Made by a program: the position numbers and the translations under genes. DNA of 64,000 nt from contig NC_072465.1 in NCBI RefSeq assembly GCF_027596085.1, forward strand, positions 20,071,207-20,135,206, read 5' to 3'. Below, one piece after another: positions 52,146 to 63,379 of this stretch (position 1 is the stretch's first letter; each line of letters starts with the position of its first letter). This DNA comes from Anoplopoma fimbria (lineage: Eukaryota > Chordata > Actinopteri > Perciformes > Anoplopomatidae). The notes beneath the pieces were generated by a model. It did not search any database. It had not been told where the DNA came from and saw only the letters and a list, made by a program, of their open reading frames with translations.

Positions 52146-52921
52146 AAGATCCTTCTTTGCCACCTCCACCTACATCTGCTTTTCTCTTAATCCATCAAAA
52201 GGCATTAATGGGAAAGTGCTTTAAGGCTGGTTAATACTTAAACATTTGTAGACCTCTGCACTTAGTCTTGACTGTAATTTATTGTCCTCAATGATACATA
52301 ATACTTCTCATTTCTTGCAAACATGAAGATGATGAACACAAGCAGTGTTTAAGTGTGCAGTTTTGGAAATGATAAAAAAAAAATTCTCCTGACATTTGGG
52401 GAGTCAGAAGAGGAATAATGATGTGAGGATGATATTTGTGAAAGTAGATGCACTCGGCTTGCGCTCAGAGCATGTTCATTCATTTACTATAACCATGCTG
52501 CGACCGAGTGACTCGGAGCAGGAGCGTTGCTGCTAAGTGGAACAGAGAAGGGGAGCAGCTGGGCGAAATTCACCTGCCACTTCCAATGTGGATCAGAAAT
52601 TGCTCTCACACCAGCAGCCCCTTTCCGACTGTGGTGAGGAAAAAAACATTTTGGGAAACAGGGGGACAGAGTGTGTTGTGGCCATACAAATCACAGACAG
52701 TAGATTGAGTGGAGGGCAGTGATGGAAATGGGAAATGGTCACATTCTTTGAGACCTGCTGTGTTTGACAGACAAGGTTTCATGGTCCACTGAAGATGAAG
52801 CAATGGGTGTAACACACTGATTTACAGCAGCTGGAAGATTGGCAGAAACAAAAATATTAACTTGCCACTGGAGTTTAATGGCCACAGTGAAGTGTTTATT
52901 CTATACAAATGAGGACACATT
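52146..52921. other. Noncoding, nothing recognised
   Basis: Short opposing frames at 52508-52815 have no family resemblance. No repeat named. Confidence 0.45.
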
Positions 52922-53576
52922 AGAAGGTGCAATGTGTAAGATATGGCCCGAATTTTAGTTCAAAACATTCAACAAATTAGCAAACTTTATCGACAGAATG
53001 TGAAAAGGTTAAAGTCTCAAGACATCTATGTATTGTGTTGCAGAGATATTTACTGAAATGAGCATGCTAACCAGCTAGCCCCTCCTGTCTTGAAATACCT
53101 CTTGAGAGGGTGATAGTGAGTTACAGTAGCGTCCACTCTGTCCTCAGCCCAACATGAGAGTATGAAGAAGTAGAGCTGCCCCGAGGGCTTGTCAATGACG
53201 ATGAAGGTATTTGATAGTGTTTAGTATTTGGCTGTCTAGCAACTCAAACTCTGAAATAACTGAAGGTCCGTCTCTCGGAGCTGGCAAAGTAGTCTTCTGT
53301 TGGCAGGGACGACTATCCAAACATACACGGAATAAACAGCCCCCTGTTAGTGGCACAGTATACATAACACAAGTAAAGATTATAAAATAGCAGTGTTACG
53401 TTGACTGGCTGTCAGAGTTTCACCAGTTCAGTTGAATTATGCAGATTCTTGCCGTGCTTTTTTTTAAATAACTGACGACTGTAAATTTAAATTGCATGGA
53501 CCCAGTAGTAGAAGTGAAATGCTGCCCCCTAATTTCTTTGTTGCATGTGACCTGGTATTACCCATTGCATGTTTGA
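52922..53576. mobile_element. Probable hAT-like MITE
   Basis: The left end, AAGGTGCAATGTGTAAG at 52924-52940, resembles the termini of abundant fish hAT-type MITEs. The right end, TTACCCATTGCATGTTT at 53558-53574, is an imperfect inverted copy, sharing TGCAATG-GTAA with the left. The interior of about 620 bp has no transposase frame. It includes CTAACCAGCTAGCCCCTCC near 53068 and ATGCTGCCCCCTAATTTC near 53519. I could not confirm an 8-bp target duplication. Confidence 0.5.
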
Positions 53577-55369
53577 AGCAGTATTAGTTTTTTGTCATCT
53601 GAGTGAGAATTTGTGTGCATTGAAATGTTTGACAAGAGAATTGTAATAAATTCATTTCGAAACGGTCAAATAATGTTTATGTACTAATTATCTGTTTAGA
53701 GAATTTGAGAATTGATTTTCAGGGAAAGGTCACTTGTACCTGAATATGTTTCAGAGGCAGAGGTTTCTTGTATAAAGAACTGCTGTGGTTTTGTACCACA
53801 TTCAAGGTGTGGCTTTGACAAAAGATCTGTGGTTTTTAGTCCTGCATGAGGTGGTTTGGTTTTTAATCACTTAATGTTTAATATTGGGATAAACTGTGGT
53901 TTAATTTAGATACTCAACATGTCATACTCTAAGTCACAATTTACTTTTTCAATTTATAACCAAGACCAAGATCTTTCCAGACCAGGAGGAAGTGCTCCAA
54001 TTTTCAAACACAACAAAAATGTAATCATGCTTTAGTTGCGGATATTGTATGAAAACAAAGGAAATATGTGATCGGGAATGTCTGCGGATGGGTGCATCAT
54101 GAACATTTTACGTCTTGGCAGATATGTTCATCGATATGTTTCCATGTTATGTCGAAGAAAATATATATTTTTTAAATAAGTAGTACAAATGTGATTTCTA
54201 TCAGATAGGATTGGTTTATTCTCTGTTATAGACTGGCCTGAATACTTATTCTCCTACTTTAAGAGTAGAAATGTGATATTGAGTTGCTTCCTGTTCTTTA
54301 GCTGACTTGGTTACTTGCAAGATTATGTAAATGATTACACTGGCCCAACAATACTTTCATCAAGATGGTTGCATATTTGACATTTTTGATATACAGGTAT
54401 TTAGAAATAACAGCCTGACCACCACACCTAATTTTTTTCTTTAGCATTAAGATCATCCAGTTGATGGCCGACTTATTGTACACCACCCTTCCACTCCATC
54501 CCCAGCACCCTGTGGAAATCCATGTTCTCAGCACTGAAGTTTGCCTCTGCATGCAATGACTCTTTGCCTCGCAGGGAGGCAGTGCTGTGTCATTCTCGCA
54601 CTGGTGAGAGCCACGGACACACTGTAAAAAGCCTGCATTTCAAAGAGTGATAACAGATTGCTAATATACAATATATAGCTTCTCACATAACCACAAAGCA
54701 GCTCATTTTTTACACTGACACTCCTCTCCATCTGTGACAGGGTCTCACAGTACAGGCCCATCAGCATGATGCACCCTTTGGCCAGCAGTCACAGAAACTG
54801 GCCTCGTCAATGAAGCAGGAGGAAACTCCACAGGTGAGCTAGAGTCACTGCTATCTGAAGAAGGAAGCGTTGCAATGCCGGTGTTTAATCTGCAGATTTA
54901 TATATTTTGGTTCAGGGCCAAATAATATTGAGAGAGACAGTGAAAGTAGTTAAGAATAAAAAAATAAAAAAAAGATATATTGGTGTACTGAATACAAATT
55001 GCATACACGCTGTAAATATTTGGAAGAGACAGATAGAAACAGATGAAAAACCAATAAGACAGACAGGTAGATAAACAAACAGATTATTGGTCAGTCAGTC
55101 AGTCATTCAGACAGACGGTTATCCAGAAGGGACGCACTTCATCATACACAGGGAGGAAGTCGAGACAGACATTATGTTCTTACAGAAGAGACGTCCGCCA
55201 GTCACTCAGTCAGATAGGTATGACTGATTGACAGCGTTCTATAACGCTACACAGACAGACACTCTTAACAATCCAGCTGACAGACACACTGATCTCCACA
55301 CAGATAAACTCGCGAGACAGGCGAGCAAACACTGTGCATCCCAGATCGGTTAGTTTTTAAAGGTCCACA
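53577..55369. other. Noncoding, degenerate CAGT/CAGA patch
   Basis: From about 55020 to 55330 there are many CAGACAGA and CAGTCAGT pieces, an old tetranucleotide region. Nothing else recognised. Confidence 0.5.
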
Positions 55370-55640
55370 ATCAGGCAGACGGCAGCTGGACGGGCCATCA
55401 GGGAGAGATGTGGGGCCGCTCTGCCCCAATATATCCATGCAACATTAATATTTCAAAATTGTTTTTCTGGGAATTTATAGTCTGGCTGGCCGCTGGGCTC
55501 CATCACACGCGGTCACCTAAATCAAGCAATTATTAAGGTTTGTGTCTTTGCCTAAGATAGCAATTGTATTCCCATTAGCTCGTATGCTGGAGTTTAAGCT
55601 GCCACAAAGAAAGTCACGAGTTACTGTCGATGGTGTAAAG
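55370..55640. other. Candidate conserved noncoding element
   Basis: Complex unique block about 1.4 kb upstream of the coding exon. It contains CCATGCAACATTAATATTTC near 55435, GTCACCTAAATCAAGCAATTATTAAGG near 55511, and ATTCCCATTAGCTCG near 55569. No frame or repeat resemblance. Composition is typical of an enhancer. Confidence 0.4.
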
Positions 55641-55700
55641 ACTTGAATCTTAAAGCAGGTATCCATGCTGTCCTTATTCCAGTTCAACACATAGTTTGTG

Positions 55701-55721
55701 CTCTATTTATCTATCTATCGC

Positions 55722-55792
<71 letters not shown>
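55701..55792. repeat. (CTAT)n microsatellite
   Basis: About 17 uninterrupted CTAT units at 55723-55792 after an interrupted start. YLSI-type frames are artefacts. Confidence 0.96.
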
Positions 55793-55794
<2 letters not shown>

Positions 55795-56439
55795 TCCTCA
55801 TGTGTATGAGTACAGTCAGTTATAAAGCCACAAACCTGGTTAAATGGATGTACATTACCATTAGTAATTGGAATAATAGAGGCATACTAAAATAAAGTAT
55901 TAAGACTGAAGCAGAGTTCATAATGGAGACTTATATGAGAGCTGGTTATAAATAAGGCTTGTGGATAAATCCGATTATTTTCTCAATTAACAGTCCAAGA
56001 AATATCATAAAATAGTGAATATTCCCTAGAACCCAATGGGGAAAGCTTCAAATTGCTTGTTTTTCAAATCATCCTTGAAAACCCAAATACTTTCAATTTA
56101 CAATCATACATGACAAAGAAAAGCAGTGAATAATTACTGAAGAATTACTTAAAAATGAACAATTATCAAATGAACTGTCGATCGAGCAACATATTTATTA
56201 TACAGACCGTTCTAGCTTTAGTGTGGAACAATGAATGAAATGATACTTCTGAGAAAGTTAGCATCTATCACTCCTATTGTGAGCCAACCTCTTACTTTAT
56301 TTAGTTGCACTGCACCAACTTTAATGAGTCTAAAACACAATTCTTGAGAATGCTCTCTCTCTGATCAATTGCCGTGACGAGAATAATAGAGTCATTATCC
56401 AAACAGTGACAGTGACAGACATCCTACATGCAGCTGTGG
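55793..56439. other. Noncoding sequence upstream of the promoter region
   Basis: AT-rich with no supported gene or repeat. Confidence 0.45.
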
Positions 56440-56495
56440 TCAGTGTGTTTGAGAGTAAACCAGAGCTGCTGTGAGCCGTGACGCGCGCCTGGACA

Positions 56496-56513
56496 GAGGG
56501 AGAGGGAGGGAGG

Positions 56514-56544
<31 letters not shown>

Positions 56545-56560
56545 GAGAGAGAGATAGATA
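56496..56560. repeat. (GA)n/GGGA purine tract
   Basis: GGGAGA and GA units within the presumed promoter. GA tracts near transcription starts are common, but no function is shown here. Confidence 0.9.
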
Positions 56561-56722
56561 TCATCGCTCCAAACCAAACAGTGAGTATCCCAAAAAAAAA
56601 AACACAAGAAGCGCTGGCGATCTTCAATGAAATCCGCTCTTTGCGTCCTCCCTCCAAACTGACTTGGGTCTCCGCGTAAACTTCCTCCAAACGTCCATCA
56701 TGAGCGCAGACAGACGCCGTGG

Positions 56723-56956
56723 ATGTGCCACATGAGGCGGACCAGACTAACTGAAGACACCGCTCAAAGTTTGCCCGCAGACACCGCCGTGACACTGACC
56801 GAACAAACGCACAACTTTGCACCTTTCTTTTTTTTTTTTTCTTCTTCTGCTCTCCTGATACTTTTTTTCCGGTTGGGATTGCTTGGATTCCGCGGTGCTT
56901 CTTTTATATGTTCAGCCGGGGAGACGTGTAGTGTTTTCGGGGGTGGTCCGCTATAA
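56723..56956 (+). other. Possible upstream open reading frame
   Basis: A 77-codon frame in the presumed 5' leader ends 10 bp before the main ATG. An even shorter one of 11 codons begins at 56700. The 77-codon product has a phenylalanine-rich middle from a T-run at 56828-56840 and no recognisable family. If the leader is transcribed from upstream of 56700, both could reduce translation of the main frame. Translation itself is unproven. Confidence 0.3.
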
Positions 56957-56966
56957 GGAAGGTGAC

Positions 56967-57020
56967 ATGCAGGTTCTCGGTTGGACCACAGTTCTCCTGT
57001 GCCAGTGGATCCTACGGAAG
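56967..57020 (+). CDS. First coding exon of an unidentified secreted/membrane protein
   Basis: ATG at 56967 has G at -3, a fair Kozak context. It opens a frame encoding MQVLGWTTVLLCQWILRK and reaches a strong splice donor, AAG|GTGAGT at 57020/57021, giving a phase-0 exon end. Reading through the donor hits a stop five codons later, supporting splicing. Residues 3-16 are hydrophobic as in a signal-peptide core, with the basic RK pair at the exon edge, so the cleavage site would lie in exon 2, outside this window. The CpG-rich leader and long desert with enhancer-like blocks fit a developmental gene. I do not recognise the protein; the peptide is too short to name. Confidence 0.6.
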
Positions 57021-57043
57021 GTGAGTTTATTAGCATCCTGAGA

Positions 57044-57062
57044 GGGGAGGGGAGGGGGGGGG
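57044..57062 (+). promoter_or_regulatory. Potential G-quadruplex just inside intron 1
   Basis: GGGG-A-GGGG-A followed by a nine-G run, only 23 bp after the splice donor. The runs satisfy the usual pattern for a quadruplex with very short loops. Such structures near first-exon donors can affect transcription or splicing; no function is shown here. Confidence 0.55.
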
Positions 57063-58499
57063 ATAAATAACAAAAATAACAATAATACTCTATTTTTGGA
57101 TTTAATATCCAAACCACTGAGAGGTGGGGTTCTGCGTTTGGAGAGAGAGACACACCTGCCTTCTCCTGTGAGAGGGTCAGTTTCTTAGAAATCTCTCCGC
57201 TGAAGAAAAAAAAAAAAAAAAAAAAAAGAGTACATGCAATAACGTTTTTAAAATGGTAACTCAAAGATTTTTTTTTTTTTTTATCGGAATCAAGACACCT
57301 GGATGTTTTACAGTTTGTTTCTGATAGTGCAGTGTTTAAACTGCGGGATCTCCACACAATCTTTGTTGGCTGGAACTTGATTTAAAGTTGTTAAATCCTC
57401 ACGAGAGCTGTTAATCCTCCAAACAACCCGCAATGGGTGCGTGTCTTTTTTTTTTTGGGCATGAGTGGGACTTTAGCCAGGACTCTCCAGACGCGCAGAT
57501 TCCTGCTGCCTGAGCGTTTCCCTCCCTGCTCCCGGTGCAGCAGCCTCTCTTATCTGTGGATCTGTTTGCGCTCCCAGCAACTTCCTCTCTAGATTTTTTT
57601 CCCTTCAGAAGTTAAACACGCCCGTGGCTTGTTTTATTATCTCGGCATCGCTATGGCAAAGAGTTTGTACAGTTCGTATGGCTCTGATGCTGATGCTGCT
57701 GATGATGCTGATGATGATGATGTGTGGTGAAAATGAGTGCGAGTGTGCGTGTATGTGCCCATTATAGTAGAGCGTTTTTTTTCTCCCTGATTGCTTTACA
57801 CTGACAGCAGTATAATGTAGTCATTTTGATAGAAATATGCACATAACAGAATACAATACAACAGAATACAAGAGAAGGCTGTCTGACCCAGCAGAAACAC
57901 ACCATCTGTACTCAGTGTGTCTCCGGCCTCAGCAAGAAATGAAAGAGAATAAAAACATGACCTTTCACCATGATCCTCCTCTTTTTCTTCTTCCTCACCT
58001 CTGACTCCTCCACTTTCCTCCCCCCCTCCTGTTCCTTTCCTTTTTTCTTATCTGTTTTTTTTTTTTTTTGTACAAGATTTCAAAAAGCATCCCTGAAAGC
58101 GTGAAACAAGTCTGATTAGCAGATGAACATCACTTGGTTGTAGTGTTGGGACTTCAGAGCTGAGGGGGCGGACGGATGGAGAACCTTTCTTTGTGGCCCA
58201 CAGTAGTCGGCATATTCTGGCATAAAAACACCCTGTTTGCTGCTGGTATATTGGGGCTGGGTGGTATTGTGACAGGTAATAACACCTACGCTTCTCCTGA
58301 AGATTGAATGCAAATCATTTCTGCTGCAAAGTGGGACTGCTGTGCCTCCACCGCATGAGAGTGCAACTCTGGTTCAAGTATTAGGATTGACTTGGTATTA
58401 GATTATATCAGCCATGCTTTTCAGTAATGTGCCATTTGAAATTGTGTCGGATCGTTTTTCTTCTCTTTTTTTGTTCGAGGAGTCGGATGGGCATAATAG

Positions 58500-58650
58500 T
58501 CTTGTTTGTTTTATATGCGGTGTAGATGACGCAGCGATTCGGCTGACATAAAATGACAAGTTTCATCCTTGGGAGCGCTATTAGCTTGAGGGATTAATGA
58601 GTGAAGAGGTTAAGGAGGCAGTGAAGAAGTGAAGGCAGCATTCGGTAAAC
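58500..58650. other. Candidate intronic regulatory element
   Basis: Unique block with TTGGGAGCGCTATTAGCTTG near 58569 and GAGGGATTAATGAGTG near 58588. No repeat or exon. Composition-based call. Confidence 0.3.
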
Positions 58651-59089
58651 AGAGAGGAGAGGAATCAGAGAAGCAGAAGTCAGCCGAGGGGAAGGAAGAA
58701 ATGGTAACATTAAGCTTCACTCTAACTTAATTTCATAATCTCTTCGAACAAAACCCACTCTTAACGTAGAGGCCAGTTTAAGTACATGTGGAAGTGCATA
58801 ACTGAGCATTTGCAAGAAGAAGAAAAGGAGACGGGAAGAGAGAGAGTGAGAGAGGACGAGAATCATTTATATTTTCCAACTGCATTAAAAATGGCAAACT
58901 TCTTTCATAGATTATTTTTTGAAATGTGTTTTTGAAAAATGTATTTGTTTTAACATACTAGGAGTGGGTTCTCGTATTTCTTATTAAAGAAAAAAATGTA
59001 ATCCTGCATATTATGTCCAATGGTACAATATTCAAAATGTTTTTTTCCACCTTTTGCTTTGAAACGATATCTACAGTAACAGCACTACA

Positions 59090-59260
59090 AAAGAAGCAAA
59101 GATGTGTGAAAAGCTCCTTTGCTGTTTTATGCTCCCAGTAGGAACAATAGCATTAGCCGGCATCTCAACCTGACAAAATCCTCTTATCTCCCAGCATAAA
59201 ACAACTAGCTATATACCCCGGGGATATTACAGCGACTGAGTCACTTTAATATCATTATAC
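59090..59260. other. Candidate intronic regulatory element
   Basis: Contains TGTTTTATGCTCCCAG near 59124 and its near-complement CCCAGCATAAAACAAC near 59191, about 55 bp apart, as an imperfect inverted pair. ATAGCATTAGCC lies near 59147 and GACTGAGTCACTTTAAT near 59234 (AP-1-like TGAGTCA). No exon features. Confidence 0.35.
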
Positions 59261-59449
59261 TGTATATCCTACTTCCTTTGCAATCGAGTCGCATATATTC
59301 TGCATAGCTTTGCATTTCAGCCTCCGTCCCGTTGAAATCTGTATGAAAAATACAGCCGAGTGTGTTTCCACGCCTCATGTTCTTGCCCACATTATGTATT
59401 CATATTCACGCCATTGTAGGAGACCACAGATTAAACCAGGTGGTTGTTG

Positions 59450-59480
<31 letters not shown>

Positions 59481-59489
59481 ACACACACA
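59450..59489. repeat. (C)17(CA)n compound tract
   Basis: A C-homopolymer of 17 bases passes into about 12 CA units. The proline-rich frames here are artefacts. Confidence 0.95.
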
Positions 59490-60180
59490 AACAAACACAC
59501 CCTCTATGTCTTTTTGTTCATCCATCTGTCCGTCCATCATCATCTAAACTGTCAAACGGCCCAGTTTCAACAAGCAGGAGGCTCCACTGTTCTTTAATCT
59601 GCGTAAATTATATTCTCTATTCTCAAACCGATTAGATATGTAATCTGTTGAAACATGATGACACAAGCAATCACATTATTGCTATATCTATTGCCTCTGA
59701 AATTGTTCCCAGAGATCAAAGCGTTCTTTAACCCAAAAAAAATGGCAAAGATTCATCCAGTGTTTTAATGGATTCTAACATGGTTTGCTTAAGGTTAAGC
59801 AACAATCCATTTTTATTTAATTTGTTTTTCTCCCCTTTCAACAGCCCGGTGCCCCATTTTTGACAACCCATTACTTTTAGAAATGATTTATCACTTGCTT
59901 GGTGCAGTGAAAAGTTCCACCCCAGGCGTGGTATTAGCCTTAAGGAGAGTGGGATTTAATTTAAATGTGTTAAGATGTCATATATTTTGGACTAATGTAA
60001 AATAAAACATCATTATGATCCTGTAGGTTCTGCTTTGTACAAGCACCTGGCATCACTTCAGGTTGAGGGGCTCAGGTACGACTGTAATCTACGAATAAAA
60101 TTGCATTTTTTTGTGATTTAATTAAAACACAAAGATTGATATATATAATATCTGCATCATAATCCAATTTATATTCTGCA

Positions 60181-60380
60181 ATTTATTCAGGATCCGGTAA
60201 TAATAATGAAGGCAAACAGCAGGCAAAAAAACAAGTACTACGCTGCCAGAATTCAATTACAAACAACGTGTGCAGCCTTGTGTTTGACTGACAGCTCCAC
60301 TGCACTTGAGCTTCCAAGACAGGGAGCATTATGTCTGAAATTATTGATAAGGTGATGGTATTATTTTTAAGGCAAAGGAA
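60181..60380. other. Candidate intronic regulatory element
   Basis: Unique block with GAATTCAATTACAAACAAC near 60249, GACTGACAGCTCCACTGCAC near 60286 (TGACAG, a TALE-homeodomain-type site), and GAAATTATTGATAAGG near 60336. No repeat, exon or simple-sequence resemblance. Confidence 0.4.
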
Positions 60381-60416
60381 GAGAAACCCAGAACATATTC
60401 AGGTCCTCTGACAGTT

Positions 60417-60437
60417 GCTGCTGCTGCTGCTGCTGCT
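60417..60437 (+). repeat. (CTG)n short trinucleotide run
   Basis: Seven CTG units in the presumed intron. Confidence 0.9.
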
Positions 60438-60624
60438 CTCTGCTGAAAAGGCCTGTTGCTGATGTTTGGGTCTCTTCCTGTTGGAGTCAGCAGTTCATGT
60501 TGGATATAAGGATGTTAAAGGAGTTCCTGGGTCAGAGATTAAGCTACTAAATGCATTTCATTGCTTTTTTTTTGTTGAGAATCTGTAGTTATTTCAGGAA
60601 GAATCCTCACCTCTAGCGAAAGTG

Positions 60625-60770
60625 CACCTTAAAATAAAAGTAGCATTGTTGCACTGTGAAAATACTCCATTACAAGCTCAACTCTTGCATTAAAAGTACT
60701 ACTTAAGTAAAAGTATATAAGTATTATAATCAGATTGTACATAAATTATCAAAAGAAAAGGTGTTCGTAA
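60625..60770. mobile_element. Left fragment of the AAAGTA-rich dispersed repeat
   Basis: GTGCACCTTAAAATAAAAGT near 60621, AGCATTGTTGCACTGTGAAA near 60642, ATACTCCATTACAAGCTCAA near 60662, and CTACTTAAGTAAAAGTATAT near 60699 match the same fish repeat family as 25893-26030. What looks like its other end lies at 61755-61796. Confidence 0.6.
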
Positions 60771-60789
60771 TGCAGAAGAATAACCTCTC

Positions 60790-61075
60790 TGAGTGGTACC
60801 GTCATGGTGGGGTGGGCCGGCAGCAGGGAAGGACCCAAACGCAGATGAAACAGATGAGGCAGCAGGATGAATGTGGTGATTTATAGAAAATGGCTCACAG
60901 GCTGAGTGTCCAAGAGGCAGGCAGGTAACAGGTAATGAAAACTCCATACAGCAAAGATGATGAAGCGACAAAGGAACAAAGGAAGTGGGCTGTTATAAGT
61001 AGTGAGTGACTGATGAGGGAAGTGGGAGCAGGTGAGTGTATGAATGAGGAAGTCTAGTGAAGAAGACTGAAAAGG
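60790..61075. mobile_element. Dispersed fish repeat of the GGACCCAAACGCAG type
   Basis: AAGGACCCAAACGCAGATGA at 60830-60849, then GATTTATAG near 60879, AAACTCCATACAGCAAAG near 60938, and GAAGTGGGCTGTTATAAG with GGGAGCAGGTGAGTG near 60982-61038 follow the body of a common non-coding fish repeat. Terminal repeats were not verified. It appears to sit inside the AAAGTA-rich repeat. Confidence 0.5.
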
Positions 61076-61754
61076 CAAATCATTTATATTGATAAGAAGG
61101 GAAAGGCTATTGGCTTTTAAGAAGATTTTATCTAACTTTTAACGCTGGTTCCCTCGACAAAAAGCCAATGGGATTTGTCCATTTCATTTTGGATTAATGC
61201 AGAAAAAAAGCTCTGTGGCAAACAAATGTTTATGAAACTTATATGTTCTGTTCAACAAGATAATCTTCATATATGAACTCCACTTTAATAATTTTTGAAG
61301 CATGAATGCAATCAACAGATGAAAAAAGCTAACGTTAGGCTATAAACAAACTTCACCACAGTCACATGACTTCACTTTACCGCCAGAAATCTTTTTTTGT
61401 TGTGATGACGTTAACTAATCTCATTTAGCCACTTGTTAGCAACGGCCACTTTAAAGACACGTAAAAGCTTTTCAATTCACGAATTGGATATTTACTGACG
61501 TATTTAGTACTGTAGAGCAAAGTGTTAAAATCTCTTATGTTAACCAAAGACTTTATTTCAGGCATCTAACCAAAAACCTTATTCAAAAAATCCCACTGAC
61601 TTTGAGAGGAGAGAACCATAAGTGCAAAAGTGCTGACTAATTCCTGGGTTTTAACACTCAAAAGATGCCCTGTTAATAACCTGTTGTTTGGGTACAGAGA
61701 CGTTAATAAATCTGCCACTGCCCATGGGTGTGCTTTAAGATAATAAAAGTGCTA

Positions 61755-61796
61755 GTTACAGTACCTCAAATTTGTACTTACATTCCACTACTGTTT
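61755..61796. mobile_element. Terminal fragment of the AAAGTA-rich repeat
   Basis: ACAGTACCTCAAATTTGTAC near 61758 followed by TTACATTCCACTACTG near 61779 matches the terminal segment of the fish repeat whose other part is at 60625-60770. Confidence 0.5.
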
Positions 61797-63379
61797 GTCC
61801 CTCTGACAGAAAATAAAGTACAGTAGGTTTTTTATAATAATAATAATACTTCTACATTTAACTGCATAAGTCCTGTTTTTGTGTTACTTTGGTTGTTGCT
61901 GCAAGAAAAACAAGAAGAGAGTAAATCAGGAGGACAGGATCAAGTTTGTGTGTTGGTCTAAAGTCCATGTCTAATATATCTCAAAGTGTTTCTAGAAACG
62001 TTCAAAGATAAATTCACATAAATGGGAGAAGAACACAAATGAGAGCATAATAAGGGAGTGGACTTTTCTTTTCCAGACACTTGGAAAATAAATGTGTTCC
62101 CATTTCAGCGTTACCAAAAAGCTCCTTTCTCGCCCATGTGGAGAACAGCAGATGTGTCTCAGGTTTAAATGCAGAGGCAGATCACACTTCTTCGGGCAGA
62201 CAGGAAGCAGCTGGGCCGAGGTGCTGTGGTGTTTTCACTGTCACACATGCAACTGGCTCTGGAACAAATCTAAGGGTTGGCTCCTTGAACTTCTTAAAAT
62301 CAAGACCCAAAATTGTGTCACAAAATGTTCCTTCTGACCCGTCCATTACTCTGTCTGCGCTACATTTGAGATGTTTCTCTCACATTACAGGTTATCCTGT
62401 TTACTATTAAAGCAGTTTTCTGAGTAATCATGTTGCACCTTTTAGAGCAATGGCGATGAAAGAAGCCAAAAACACAAATCTACAGTCAGTGCAATGACAC
62501 TGTTTCATTAAAGCAGTATAATCATGTTCACTTGGTGTGAACAAAAGTGTGAACAAAAAATACGTTAGTTTGATTGATTTTAAAACTTTTTTCAGTGTTA
62601 CAGATATAACTAAACATCTTATTTCCTAACTTTTTGATAATGAAAAGTTGCCATTAACAAAAAAAGTGCCAATAATATCATCTTTGATTATGAAAGCAAA
62701 CCAGGTCTGATAAATTGTGATATACACATTGGAGCTTTTCCTGTTCATGTGAGATCATTTTGGCTATAAAATGATAAAAACAAATATGTACAGTTTCTGT
62801 GTAACAATTTAGTCATGATGCAGAAACATTTCTTTTTTGTTTTTTTTGTATGTCTTGAGTTCAATGTGAAACTGTTCCTTCCTCAATTAAATAAATACTT
62901 TATTTTATTTTCAAATTTAGCTGTTTTTTGTAGCACCACCATCAGGAGAATTATTCCCACAATTTAGGTTGTATCATCTCAGATAATACTGACCAATCTA
63001 TCAGACTGTGGTGGATTTACTTCTACAATCATTGGATTCATACACTCACGCAGATTATGTTCTAAAGTTGAAGTGAATGTGATATATATATATAAAATAA
63101 AGATAAAATGAAATTGGTGACATTTTGGACAGATCTGGAAAAACACGACATGAAACTCCATCTTGACTGGTTGGCGGAGGCATACAGCCGTGAATGCTGT
63201 AATTTTAGTTTTGTAATATTTAGAAAAATGAATATTAAAATCGTACTATGGGCCCCCCAACTGTTTAATTGGCTGGCAATCACCTATACCCGCTCTGCTC
63301 TGGTCCGACTGGGGTTACAGTGCCACAGGGAAAGTGAGGGGATAACCAAAGCCATGATGACTCAACCACCGGGGGACAT

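Larger units (their letters stand above)
56440..56966 (+). promoter_or_regulatory. CpG-rich promoter and 5' leader of the exon
   Basis: In contrast to the CpG-poor desert, this stretch contains many CpGs, for example GTGACGCGCGCCTGG near 56477, GCGCTGGCGATC near 56611, ACGCCGTGG near 56714, and CCGCGG near 56890. It leads directly into the signal-peptide exon. No TATA box in a convincing position was seen; the GA tract at 56496-56560 lies inside. The transcription start is not determinable from the sequence. A CpG-island promoter with a long 5' untranslated region is inferred. Confidence 0.55.

Noticed and set aside
55701..55792. CRISPR-like array
   Set aside because: The periodicity is a simple CTAT tetranucleotide repeat without spacers. 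The organism type also excludes CRISPR.
56764..57357. 197-codon minus-strand frame
   Set aside because: It runs antisense through homopolymer A/T tracts (KKKK and FFFF strings) and the promoter/exon region. No domain resemblance.
62081..62410. 110-codon frame in the presumed intron as a second exon
   Set aside because: It starts with its own ATG, has no acceptor at its start or donor at its end, and resembles no protein family known to me.
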